DNA from: Ahaetulla prasina
Taxonomy: Eukaryota > Chordata > Lepidosauria > Squamata > Colubridae
DNA: 64,000 bases
Assembly (NCBI RefSeq): GCF_028640845.1
Contig: NC_080539.1
Span: forward strand, 108,862,054 to 108,926,053
Direction of reading: 5' to 3'
Below are positions 45,851 to 56,778 of this stretch, one piece after another; the stretch's first letter is position 1; each line of letters opens with the position of its first letter. The notes under the pieces were generated by a model. That model saw nothing but the letters and a program-made list of their open reading frames with translations. It ran no database searches and was not told the DNA's origin. Made by a program: the position numbers and the translations under genes.

Positions 45851-45885
45851 ATATATATATATATACATACACACACACACACACA

Positions 45886-45970
<85 letters not shown>
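45851..45970. repeat. Long (TA)n with internal (CA)n microsatellite
   Basis: TA repeats, a CA block (about 45866-45888), then about 80 bp of uninterrupted TA. Able to extrude cruciforms and hard to assemble, so its length may be unreliable. Confidence 0.97.
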
Positions 45971-45972
<2 letters not shown>

Positions 45973-46010
45973 CAATGGATTTTTTCTAATATATATTTAT
46001 GTATGTATGT

Positions 46011-46967
46011 CGGGTAAAATGCTCCCAGGTCAGACCAGCTCACGCGATCCGATAGCGATGGTGGCTGCTGGTTCGGAGGACCGGTTTCAAAAATCCCTGG
46101 CCCTGCTCCCCCCGCCTCTGCTAAGCCGCACCATCAGCAGAGGTTGTTGTTGTTTTTTTACTTTTAAAAGCTGGTTTTTCTTCAGCTGCAACATGCCTTT
46201 AAAAGTAAAAAAAAGCCTTTGAGGATCCCGCCCCTCAGCTGAGATCGGCATAGCCTTTAAACTTTAAAAAAAAATTAAAGTCTCCTCTGGCGATCTCACC
46301 TGAGTTCCTCATCAGCCGAACCTTACTAGAGATTCTAGTAAGTAGAGATTCTAAGGCACTTACCTGATTACTGATGAACGTATGGCTTTTTTCCCAGCCT
46401 GAAAGCAGTTTCACTTTCAGCCCAGACAGAATCAATTGCTTAGCTAATCTATTTCCTTAGTGATCAACTAATGCTGGCTGGCTTTGCTGGCTGAGGAACT
46501 CTGGGAATTGAAGTCCACAATAAAATAAAATAATAAAATAAAATATTTGTGCAGCTTTCTGAGACTTGGTGTGTTTTTGCAGTGTTTCACTCTAACTACA
46601 CAAACACACAAAATCTCAGAAAGCTGTATGTGGCATTTTGTGTGTGTGTGTGTGCGCGCGCGCGCGCATGTGTCAGTTGTGTGTGTGTAAAGTGTGAAAG
46701 TTGGTTTTTGAGCTTTTTGTGGCTGTGTGAAGTGTGAAGTGCAGCTGCTTTTACATTGTGTGTGTCAGTTGTGTTGTGTTGTTTGTGTGTGTGTAAAGTG
46801 TGAAAGTTGGTTTTTGGTACCTCTTATTGTTTTTTATACTTTATTTATTATTTTTATTATTTATTGTTATTGGCCATTCCCACCCAGTCATCTGACCACC
46901 AAGCCACGCCCACCAATTAAGCCACGCCCACAGAACCGGTAGGGAAAATTTTTAGATTTCATCCCTG
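46011..46967. mobile_element. Non-autonomous hAT element, 957 bp, inserted in an ATGT microsatellite
   Basis: Starts CGGGTAAAATGCTCCC and ends CCACGCCCACAGAACCGG ... GATTTCATCCCTG, the same right end as the elements at 11348, 13111 and 54375. Flanking ATGTATGT on both sides (46003-46010, 46968-46975), although the flank is itself a repeat. A GT/GC run (46640-46668) and two GTGTGTGTAAAGTGTGAAAG units lie inside. No transposase frame. Confidence 0.75.
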
Positions 46968-46989
46968 ATGTATGTATGTATGTACATAT

Positions 46990-46990
46990 G

Positions 46991-47064
<74 letters not shown>

Positions 47065-47082
47065 CCTATCTATCTATCTATT
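46990..47082. repeat. (TATC)n microsatellite
   Basis: More than 20 TATC units next to the 3' end of an antisense L2. Confidence 0.97.
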
Positions 47083-47490
47083 TAATTTCTATTTCAGCTT
47101 ATAATACTAAAATTGTAAAACAATTTGAACAATTCAAAAACATTAAAACAGTGAAAACATCCACAAAATAAATAAATACAACCACAACCATGATTATTAA
47201 TCAAGTAACATTAAGTTTTTAAAGCCTTGCAAAAGGCCAACAGTGTTGGGGCCATTCTAATCTTTGAGGGAGGAATATTCCATAAGGCAGGGGCAACAGC
47301 AGAGAAAGCCATCACTAATTGGCTGCAGATTCCATCAACCAGTCAATACCCTTTGGCTGATGGTATCTGTAGCATACCCAGTCTGTTGGATTGAGTACAA
47401 TGGATAGAAGCTCTTGGGGAAAAAAGACAATTCCTCAGGTAGCCACTAGCCAGGTCCCAAGCAATGTCAGGCTTTAATATAGTATATTGG
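47083..47490 (-). mobile_element. L2 LINE 3' end, antisense
   Basis: The minus strand resembles the L2 C-terminus (ALWNIPPS-like, then AFCKALKT-like, with one base shift) with a long A-rich 3' UTR bounded by TATC repeats. Confidence 0.7.
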
Positions 47491-48527
47491 GTATGATCTA
47501 TCAAAAATTAAGTACTCTTTAATTATTCTCTTGAAGCATGATTGCTTTTTAGTTGTTTAGATTTTAAATAAATAATTGAAATCAACATGATATTTTGATT
47601 TGAATAAAAAACAAAAAACATTATATATGCGTATAATTATCTTAGCTGATAATTTTCAGCCTTTTCAAATAGGATTCAGTCATATGCTTAAGATAGAAAG
47701 TTCATAGCTTGTAAGTGTAATTGCTAGAAACATAAAATTACTTTATTATATAACCCAGAACAAAGTAACTAGTTAGTACCATGCTAAACAAAGTTAAACA
47801 ATAGATCCTAATTTGTTTTTCTCTTAAATTTTCCAGTAAAGTACCATTTAAAATCATTTTATCCTTTAATGCTACAGGAATCTTTGCTGTCATAAATACT
47901 GGCTTTGTTTTTTAATGAGGTTTTTCCATGGAAATAATACAAATATACCTGCTTTATTTGTATAACTAGTCCAAAAATTTAAAATTCTTTTTAATTATGA
48001 AAAACAAGTAACATAGCTGCAACAGCTATCTCATCAGATGTGGAGGTAAGAGAAAACAAATAGTCTTTGAAGTGGAGTAAATGTTCAGCCCTATTTTTTT
48101 TTATGTTGCCTTTTTCCAGCATGAAGAAGGCTGAAAAAAATATGGACCTGAATCACTGGGGAAATTGCCATTTAATTCTATATGTTATGACTTCACAATC
48201 TGAGGGGGGGTGGGAGGGTAGAAGAGAAGGCTATTTCAGATCTAATGCCAGGAGGTACAGCAAAGATCACAGTAAAGCTGGGAAGAGACATGGCTAGAAC
48301 AGCTTTGATTTGATCTAAAGATTTCTCAACATTCCACTGTGATCTTGACCAAGTGGGAACTATGATCAGTGAAAAAGATTAACACAAAATAACCACTGTT
48401 GTTTTCATCCTGCCTTTGACACACAAAGCCTTAGAGTTTTTTTGGAACAATCCATGACTGAAGTACTCTTATTTGCCATTAGGATGTCCTTGTCAAAAAC
48501 AATGCAAATCTTCTATTCAAAATCTCT
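47491..48527. other. No recognised feature
   Basis: AT-rich, apparently single-copy. Confidence 0.4.
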
Positions 48528-48619
48528 AGGAAGGAAGGAAGGAAGGAAGGAAGGAAGGAAGGAAGGAAGGAAGGAAGGAAGGAAGGAAGGAAGGAAGGAA
48601 GGAAGGAAGGAAGGAAGGA
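48528..48619. repeat. (GGAA)n microsatellite
   Basis: About 22 perfect GGAA units. GGAA arrays can act as ETS-factor binding arrays; no evidence for that here. Confidence 0.97.
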
Positions 48620-49203
48620 TAAGCTCCAAATTCAATAAATAGACACTTTTAGGGAGCTGGTTCTTTACTGCTGATTGTCCCAAGTGTGATATTCAGAAGC
48701 ATTCTATCTCAGAACATAGGCATTCTGTCTTATTTTGCTATTATAACTAAAAATTTTCTTTGAACTGTGAGAAACCTAGCTATAATATTATTAATGTAAC
48801 CTATCAATTTCCTCCCTCTTCCCTATCATCTTGCATTTCAGTATGATCATGAACAAAATATTTTATAGTGATAGAATTAATCTCAGTACTACTAATTTAA
48901 CACCATAATCAAAGGATTAAAACAAGATATCATTGTCTAATGAGCTTTAAAAACCTGGTCAATGTAACTGAGTAGCTCAAATCATGAGCTTTGGTCCAAT
49001 GATCTTTTGAGATCATTACTGTAAAAGGATCCTTTCATTATTTAAAGACAAGATAGATACATTCTATATTTATTAAAAATAATAAAACCTAGTAAAAGTT
49101 ATTATGAAACAATGGTAAGTTAATCAAGGCTTAAAATTTAAAATATTCTAGGTGCAAATTTTACACATCTGCTATTTAATTTGTTTCTGAATGATCAGAG
49201 TTA
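48620..49203. other. No recognised feature
   Basis: AT-rich; nothing identified. Confidence 0.4.
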
Positions 49204-49211
49204 GTCTAGAC

Positions 49212-49284
49212 CAGCAAAGCTGGCTGGGGCATTCTGGGAGTTGAAGTCCTCCAGGCTTAAAGTTGCCAAGGTTGGAGACCCCCG
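49212..49284. mobile_element. hAT MITE, 73 bp, internally shortened
   Basis: Starts CAGCAAAGCTGGCTGGG and ends GGTTGGAGACCCCCG, with the TCTGGGAGTTGAAGTCC core of the family at 12365. Flanked by GTCTAGAC on both sides (49204-49211, 49285-49292). Confidence 0.8.
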
Positions 49285-49292
49285 GTCTAGAC

Positions 49293-49415
49293 CAAGGGTG
49301 CCAAACTTGTGGTCCGCAGGCTGGATGCCTCATGTGCTGGCCGTTTTATCGAAGGGGAAAAAAGCCACGATACGTCATGTGACGACAATGTGATGCTACG
49401 AGTTTGACACCCCTG
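49293..49415. mobile_element. hAT MITE, 123 bp, immediately adjacent to the previous one
   Basis: Ends CAAGGGTGCCAAACTTG and GAGTTTGACACCCCTG. Left flank GTCTAGAC is shared with the previous MITE; right flank CTCTAGAA (49416-49423) matches at 6 of 8. Same family as 6619 and 43240. Confidence 0.85.
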
Positions 49416-49423
49416 CTCTAGAA

Positions 49424-52400
49424 GTTAAGAACTTAATTTCTGAGAAAGACCCATTAATCAAAATTTAACAACAAACAACAAGGTTTGATTCTTTGATTCT
49501 TTTTAATTATTATTTTAAATATATAGTTAGCATTAGAACCACAGGAACTCAAGACATCTGAATTTTCCAGAACTCTTCATTAGAAGGATACACTAAATCC
49601 CCAAATTAGGCCTGAAGTTGTGGTCATAAAGCTTGCAGTTTAGGCTCAGTAAGTCTTGCAGGTATCAAATTGCATTTTGTATCATGGACCAAGAAAAGGC
49701 TGGCTTCCCATTCCATTTCTGAAAGAAAAAAAATGATGGCACATTCTCTTGCTTTGAGTAGACCTCACAGGAAGAGAGCAAAGAGAAAGAGAAATACAAA
49801 AGCTCTAATGTCAAGGAAGCCAACATTTCCAGTTAAAGATTTCCTCAATGTTTTCACTATTGCTGTGTAAGATTGTCACTCAAATGTTATTGAAAGTACT
49901 TTAAAATATAAGTATGTGTACTTCCATATGCATTAAACTGGAATAGAGAAAGTGCTCTAAATTATTCTTCCAATCTTCAGCCATCATTTATCTGCAGTTG
50001 CAGAGAACCTTGGATTCTCCATGTTGGAGAGGTGATAGTTAGTTCCTATTGTATTATAGCCTTGTGTAATCTTCTTGGATAAGAAAGTTGTGCAATTTTT
50101 AAAAGCAACAAGGAGTTGAGAAAGTTTATGACAAAGTTTTTATCAATGGGTAAGAATAAAAGCTAATGTAGATATAGAGTGTTATTTGATTTATGAAGCC
50201 AAAATGCTAATTTAGACCACACCTTTATTACAGAAAGAGAAAAGTGTTATTTTGGAATAGGTAGAGCTGAAGAAAATCATAAGCATAAAAAATAAGATAC
50301 TCTTCAGTCAGACTCACCTTGGGTATCTATATGGACAAGTCTATTTAGTTTTACTGGCAACAAGACAAAGTGGTTTACTTTTGCTTTAGGTTATTTTTCT
50401 CACTTTTTAATCTAGTCTACAACTCTGAGATTACTAGCTACTAAATCTGCTTTATTGGGAGTTTTTCCCTCCTAAGATCAGCAAAATTGCTGGGCTTCTG
50501 GCAAGTTTTCAAGCAGTTTCCAACACCAATTTTCGAGCTGACTATATATCTAGAGATACAACTGCAAGGAATGAAGTAAGTTTAAACCTGGTGACAGTGA
50601 TATTTTACAGCTATGTCAACAACTAAATAAAATATGATCACAAAAATAACTATTCCTCCACTTTTTTTAGCTCAATTTATATTATGAAGGTAGAAACAAT
50701 AAAGCAAAATAAACAGACCCCCCCAATCAAAAAGGTTGAGAGGATAATCATGCCTACTCCAAATTAAATTGTGTTGTGTTTCATTTAGAAGATAAAAAAA
50801 CCCGGGGAAGGTGAAATCAACCCTGGAAGAATATATATTTAAGAAGCAAAGAAAATTCTATATTGTTGATCCTCTTCATTTAGAGATAGAATATGTGGAT
50901 GGGTGTTCAAGGAACTAAGACTATAGATTGTAATATTAGCTTTTTTTACATCCAATAAGGCTGAATTAGCCAAATTCAGTTTGAAAAAAGGTTTAATTTT
51001 TTTACTTGTGAGAAACACAGGAATGATATAGTATACAATGATGTGCCACAAATAGTAATAAGAACACAACCTGTACCCAATTTGTCCAGTACAGAGAGAA
51101 GAACAACTTCCACAGATTCCCCTTCTGCCTCCAAAATCTGTTCCAGATGTTGTAGAAACTTCTAGAAAGATTTAATTGGCACTCTAGAAATTGCAGAAAT
51201 TCTAATCCTACAAATATGGATGGCTCCAAAAGGGGAAAAACCAGGGCACAGTAGTCAATTTCCAGTGAGGGGTAGGTAGGTAACATTGCAAAATAATCTT
51301 TTTCTTATGATCATAAGTAATAATGTTTTTATGCACCTGTAATATTAAGATAATTCTTCTGATAGTAAATTTCAATTTCAGACAAAAGTCATCAATAAAC
51401 AAGCAAATCAGCACATTTATATTAGACATATCTTGTTCATCCACAGTTCACAGCTTCAAAAATGGAATCTAGGGAAACTGCTCAGAGTTGCCTTGAACCA
51501 TGAGATTTAATAATAAATACTTTTTTAAAAATCATCTCACAAACTCAATGGGAAATTAGTGAAAAATAGAACAATTAATTGCTACCATAAATAAAATGTG
51601 AAATATGTATCACCAGTTATTAAATACATCAATAGAATTCTGCCTCATTTCATGCCTGTTTTTGTGAACATTTTTTAAGTAAAAGATTCTTTAGGGCCTT
51701 TATTTTTTTTCTTTAAAAGTGTGTTTTATGTTATTTTATTTTAAAATATGTTAAATAAATGCAATTTTTTCACAACTTTTTTCTCCTCTGCCATTCTTGT
51801 ATTATTACAAGAATAATAATAGATTTAGCGAAATTATATTTTGTTTTCTTTAAAAAGAAACATGCAACTTATCTAAACTCTCCAGATCTGTGCATCCATT
51901 ACATATCCATTGGTTAGTAAACTAGGATAGAATATATAGAATTGCATGGAAAAGGAGATACTGCATAAAAAGTAAAACATCTTTGGAGCCTTGAATTGAA
52001 CTGACATGGGTGCAAAAGAACTAGAAAGAACTATATTTATATTTACAGGGGTTAAAACGCCAGTTGTGTCGCATGGAATCAAGTAGGACATAGGGCAGAT
52101 AATCAACCTTTTTAACATTCCACTACAGGATTGGGATCTCTTAACAAAGGCACCAGAATTGCAAAACAGTTTGACTTTGCTTCAGTGGTAATTAATGAGG
52201 TGCTAAGAGTGGCTAAGCAAAGCATCCCAGAGAGGGGATGCATGATTCAGGATCCAAAGAAGCCCTCACCCCATCATTTCAAACAACGGTGTCATTTAAA
52301 TAAACAGAAAAGACAAGCAATTGTAGCCTGGTGTGGGTGGGGAGACTATTAGCATTAACAGTCCCCACACAATTCCTAAACTTACTGGTATGTATCATAG

Positions 52401-52855
52401 CATTAGCAGTGTTTAGCACATTTAGCTTTCGAGACACAGAACAATCCTTCCTATGGCGAATAAAGAAAGTGGAGTCTGCTTTAATCTTTAAATGAAGTCA
52501 ACAATTTTAGAAATATGTAATATGTGGCAGGGGGAAAGAAACTCTCCAATAAACATTTCATAACATTTCATTTGTGGCCAACTTCTGAAAATCTTCCAAT
52601 CCAGGAGCCAAGAATGCTTAGATCCATTATAATGAGTTGTAGCCATGTCTAGCCAACAGAATGAAGATCGCTGGGTCTGAGTTCCTGCTCCAGACTTCCC
52701 TCAGAAGCCCTCTGAATCCTTTCCCAAATTTTCTCTTTAAGATTAGAGACCCCCAATTAATATCAGAATATATTGTGGAATAGGGATCTTAGGAAGAAAG
52801 TAGGTGGAGGGACATCCTTTGAATGGGATCCCCATTTGCAAAGGATCTTTGTACT
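49424..52855. other. No recognised feature
   Basis: About 3.4 kb of AT-rich, apparently single-copy upstream sequence. No exon or repeat family recognised on either strand. Confidence 0.4.
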
Positions 52856-52856
52856 C

Positions 52857-53772
52857 ATCTCAAAGGTGTTTTCCCCCCCAAAAGGCAATTGGACTATGTT
52901 GTGTTTTTTTTTGAAGATGTCTCACTACTCATCCAAGAAGCTCCATCAGTTCTGACAGGATGGGGGGGGGGAAGGATCATATTTCTTTGCAATCATCTGG
53001 TTGTTGGCACTCTCTGAGATTCTGATTCAAGATCACCTGAATCAGAATGCAAATGGGTGAGGAATCTTCCTGGAACTGCTGAAAAGATTGCATTGTAGAC
53101 AGGATATAGATTGTGTCTTATCCCTCTCCTGTCGAGAGAGGGTTGCTCAGTTTTAACTTAGATAGCCTCTTTTGCCCCTCTTTCAAACCAATGGGTTCTC
53201 TCTATCCAGAATCTGTTGTCTTCAAAAGAGAAACCTTTGTCTTTCAAATGCAAATGGACTGCTGTATCTTGTCCTGATAGGTTTGTACTATGTTGTGCCC
53301 TGTGTTTGTGAAGTGATTGTTTTGTTTCACCAATGTGCAGATATGCGCATGTCTCACTGCATTTCATTGCATCACATTGCTCAGTTTGTGCCTGAGTGTT
53401 TTGTCCTTGGAGTAGACCTGATTCTGTCTTAGTCTATTCTTGGGTTTACAATGTGCACATATTGTTGAAAATCCTCCTGAACTTTTCAGATATTCCTGCA
53501 ATGTATGGAATGACAATGTTGCCTCATCTGTTGTTCTCTTTTTTGTCTGTAATGGAGGATTTACTGCTTGGACTTTTTCTGGATTTGACAAAGGCTCAGT
53601 TGGAATAGCTACGAATTCTGAGGGTTTCCTTGGCGTGTTTTAGTTCTTTTTCTTTTCACTTCTAAGCTGAAGAAGCTTTTTGGGTAAGAAGTGAAATGTC
53701 TTTAAAGAAAAACCAGGAAGTCCAGTTGCATCTTGAAAAAGCACCTTTGGGACAGTTTTTGGGAAAGTGCTG
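52857..53772 (-). mobile_element. Penelope-like element fragment with GIY-YIG domain, bounded by inverted repeats
   Basis: The minus strand (about 53158-53600, two frames) reads KPKNRLRQNQVYSKDKTLRH, then CAYLHIGETKQSLHKHRAQH, SGQDTAVHLHLKDKGFSFED and HWFERGAKEAI. This is the linker plus GIY-YIG endonuclease of vertebrate Penelope-like retroelements. The coding part is flanked by imperfect inverted repeats of about 95 bp (52857-52950 and 53663-53770), each with a version of CATCCAAGAAGCTCCATCAG and its reverse. The reverse transcriptase is missing and frames are broken. Confidence 0.85.
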
Positions 53773-54334
53773 GTGAGGCCTCAGTTTTTGGTCTCTCCAA
53801 CAGCCAAATCAAAATAGCCATGGAGGTATTGATGATTAGATGTATATAATGTATATAGAAATTATATGGAAGGTAGATCTGAAATATACAATAATGTCAT
53901 GGCTCTGTTGAATATGTACAATTGTTATGAAAAAAAAAATCGTAATAAAAATAAAATTAAAAAAAAACAAAACAAAAACAAAATAACAATGGAGGGTGGT
54001 ATCCAGAGGGGAGGCATAGATCCATGGCAGCTTCAAGTAGTCAGTGAGAGGTGAGTCAATCCTAATCATGACCACATAACCAAAGGCTTCATAAAGGAAG
54101 CCAGCATGCATTCGTATCAGGAGAATGCATCTTTAAAACTGGTAAATGGGCAGCTAAGGACAAATATAATCTGCTTCCGCCACATGGGGATAAGATGAAG
54201 ACAATGCTACAATATTTTTTAAAAAGTGTCCCTAGATCATGTTTATGCCATGGTTAGGGATAAAGGAGGAAGGACCCACAATCAGAGTGTGAAAATCGTT
54301 CTTGGAAAAATTAGCCTGTAATTTCAGTTAGCTC
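53773..54334. other. No recognised feature
   Basis: A-rich low complexity at 53930-53985; otherwise nothing identified. Confidence 0.4.
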
Positions 54335-54640
54335 AGCTAAGGTAACAGTAACAGAGTTGGAAGGGACCTTGGAGCAGTGGTGAAATCCAATTTTTTTTAC
54401 CGCTGGTTCTGTGGGTGTGGCTTGGTGGGCGTGGCAGGGGAAGGATACTGCAAAATCTCCATTCCAACCCCACTCTGGGACCAGCCAGAGGTGGTATTTG
54501 CCAGTTCTCTGAACTACTCAAAATTTCCGCTACCGGTTCTCCGAATTACTCAAAATTTCCACTACCGGTTCTCCAGAACCTGTCAGAATCTGCTGGATTT
54601 CACCCCTGCTTTGAAGGTCATCTAGTCCAAAGCTACTACT
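54335..54640 (-). mobile_element. CR1-type tail split by a MITE
   Basis: GTAACAGAGTTGGAAGGGAC at the left and GTCATCTAGTCCAAAGC at the right are the antisense of a CR1 or SINE 3' tail. The MITE 54375-54608 sits between them. Confidence 0.7.
54375..54608. mobile_element. hAT-type MITE, 234 bp
   Basis: The ends CAGTGGTGAAATCCAA and TGGATTTCACCCCTG are inverted repeats. Flanking 8-mers CCTTGGAG and CTTTGAAG match at 6 of 8. Reverse-orientation relative of 13111, with one rather than three of the 41-bp units. Confidence 0.88.
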
Positions 54641-55011
54641 TTACCCATTGTTATAATTTTTTCTTTCTCTGTTCATTACTGTGAACCCTCAGAGCAGTTA
54701 GGGCATGGGGCATTGTTAAAAACTTTACTCTGCAAATCTAAGCTTTTACATGTGTAAGCCAGCAAAGCCTAACCGAGTAGGTAGCATTTTGATCAGTACA
54801 ATTTTCGCTGTCAATTTCCTCTGTGGAGGAAGGCAGTGTTGCCTACCCATAACAACATGAATTACTTGAAGTAAGTTTAGCAATATTTTTCTTTTACTCT
54901 GAACAAGAAATTGGGGATCAGATAAAGGTTTGTCTAGAAAAAAGATTTGTGTAAGGGATAAAGTACATTCCAGTTCAGTATACATAAGAATACACACTCT
55001 TTTTTTATGTC

Positions 55012-55200
55012 TGGCCAAAGCCAGGAGTTTGGTCCTGATGGGCTCAAGGTTGACTCAGCCTTCCATTCTTCCTAGGTCAATAAAATGAGGACCCAGATTG
55101 TTGGGAGTAATATGCTGACGTTGTAAACCACCCAGAGCGTGCTATTGAAGCATTATGGGGCGGTATATAAGTCTAAGGGCTATTGCTATTATTATTTTAT
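55012..55200 (+). mobile_element. tRNA-derived SINE with L2-like tail, head truncated
   Basis: CTCAAGGTTGACTCAGCC, AAAATGAGGACCCAGATTG, TAAACCACCCAGAGCGTGC and GCGGTATATAAGTCTAAGGG followed by GCTATTGCTATTATTATT. Confidence 0.85.
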
Positions 55201-55249
55201 TTACACAAAATGACAGTATACACAGCAAATGGGATAACTATGTCTCACA

Positions 55250-55580
55250 GATCACTAGTCAAACACTTCCCAAGCGTTTAGGACTGCGTGATGTTTCGGC
55301 GAATTATGTGAGCAGATCCCAGTAAGGTGGCCTTCTGCAGTTGACCAATGGTGATCTTGTCAGCGCCAATTGCTTTTAAGTTCTTGCCTAGGTCTTTAGG
55401 CACAGCTCCCAGTGTGCCGACTACCACTGGAACCACCTGCACTGGTTTATGCCAGAGTCTCTGCAATTCGATTCTGGTGACTTTTTTAAGTTGTTTCTCG
55501 TCCATTCTGCTGTCACCAGGTATAGCAATGTCGACTATCCACACATTTTTCTTTTCCACAATCATGATTGTGGAAAATTG
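55250..55580 (-). mobile_element. R4/Dong-like non-LTR LINE, C-terminal fragment
   Basis: A 95-codon open frame on the minus strand reads VWIVDIAIPGDSRMDEKQ, then LQRLWHKPVQVVPVVVGTLG, AVPKDLGKNLKAIGADK and ITIGQLQKATLLGSAHIIRR. It resembles the C-terminal domain after the reverse transcriptase of R2/R4-group non-LTR elements. Clade assignment is moderate. Its 5' junction is a 26-bp palindrome (55552-55577) next to a TAC/TAT repeat. Confidence 0.7.
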
Positions 55581-55582
55581 TG

Positions 55583-55585
55583 ATG

Positions 55586-55616
<31 letters not shown>

Positions 55617-55636
55617 TTATTATTATTATTATTATT
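55583..55636. repeat. (TAC)n(TAT)n microsatellite
   Basis: About nine TAC units then about seven TAT units; TAA-type repeat on the minus strand, at the 5' edge of the R4-like piece. Confidence 0.95.
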
Positions 55637-56418
55637 TTTCTGAACATTTTTTCCAAAGCTTACATTTAAAAAAAAACTTACATCAGAGGATAACATTGTT
55701 ATATTTTACAGAAAACTTGTTAATTGGTATGCTAAAACGCAGATGGGAATATTAGTATAATTTACTATTGCTGAAGTATGATAGAGATAAAATTCAGCTA
55801 AGGATTTCCTGATGTTTTTTCCCCACCCAGTCTTTTAGGGCAGGTCCACACAGTCACGTTGTTCCATCCAAGTACCCTCCACCAATCATTTCTACAGGGC
55901 AGGAACAAAACAACATTATCTTCTATAGTACTTAGCCAACTTTCACTTTCACTGTGAATGTAGCCTCCATCTGTGTTTTTCCACTCTGCATTGAAGTGGA
56001 CTTTGCTGGTTTTACTGACTCAAGCAGTGCTTTGCAGTTTTCCAGCTGTGTTTTAGTTTCTTCTAGATAAATTTTGCACTTTGATCGACTACTGTGCAGA
56101 GGCAGGAACATCTGTTTACCTGGGTCAATAGTTGCCCCTCTTTGTTTCTCTAATCAGTAGGCAGAAATTATTACCAATGATAAATTGCAAGTATAACATT
56201 AGCCTGATACAATTAAAAAGTCACATTCAAAACCCAACAAATGGCAGATATCAAAATAGATAGACAGACAGACAGACAGACAGAAAGACAGATATTTTCA
56301 TAAGTGATCTACTGTTCCATTCTATCTAGTTGTTTAATGATATTTTGTTGGCTTTTTAGTCACCTGAAGTACAGTAGAAGAATTTCATCTCAGATTCCAA
56401 ATATCCCAAATAAGTAAG
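55637..56418. other. Mostly unrecognised; short (ACAG)n at 56262-56285
   Basis: AT-rich with a small tetranucleotide repeat. Confidence 0.45.
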
Positions 56419-56420
56419 TA

Positions 56421-56776
56421 TAGGTAGTCATCATTTAAAGAACACTTGCTTAATGGCTATTCAAAGTTACAATACACTTCAAAAAAACCTAGGCAGCTGG
56501 CTCACATTTACAATTGGTTACAGGATCCTAGGGTCATGTGACTATAATTTGTGACATTTTTTGCATTTTTCCAGCAAAGAAAACAGCAAAAAAAAAGTCA
56601 ATTGGATGTGCTGGATTTGTTTAAAGACCAAATCATTCACTTAACAACCATGGTGACCTACTTAACAACCATTATAGAGTTGTAAAGACAAGGCAGGTTA
56701 CATGGTGACACACTTAATGACCACAGTGACTTTCACATTCTGGGCTCAGTTGTGGTCATAAGTCAAGGACTGCCTG
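56421..56776. mobile_element. TA-flanked MITE (Tc1/mariner-like), 356 bp
   Basis: TA at 56419-56420 and 56777-56778. Ends TAGGTAGTCATCATTTAAAG and CATAAGTCAAGGACTGCCTG. Body has CACTTAACAACCATGGTGAC, TACTTAACAACCATTATAG and GGGCTCAGTTGTGGTCATAA. Relative of 15328. Confidence 0.8.
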
Positions 56777-56778
56777 TA

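Noticed and set aside
46990..47082. Regular short repeats considered as a CRISPR array (also 48528-48619 and 57809-57890)
   Set aside because: Pure tetranucleotide microsatellites without unique spacers, in a vertebrate genome.
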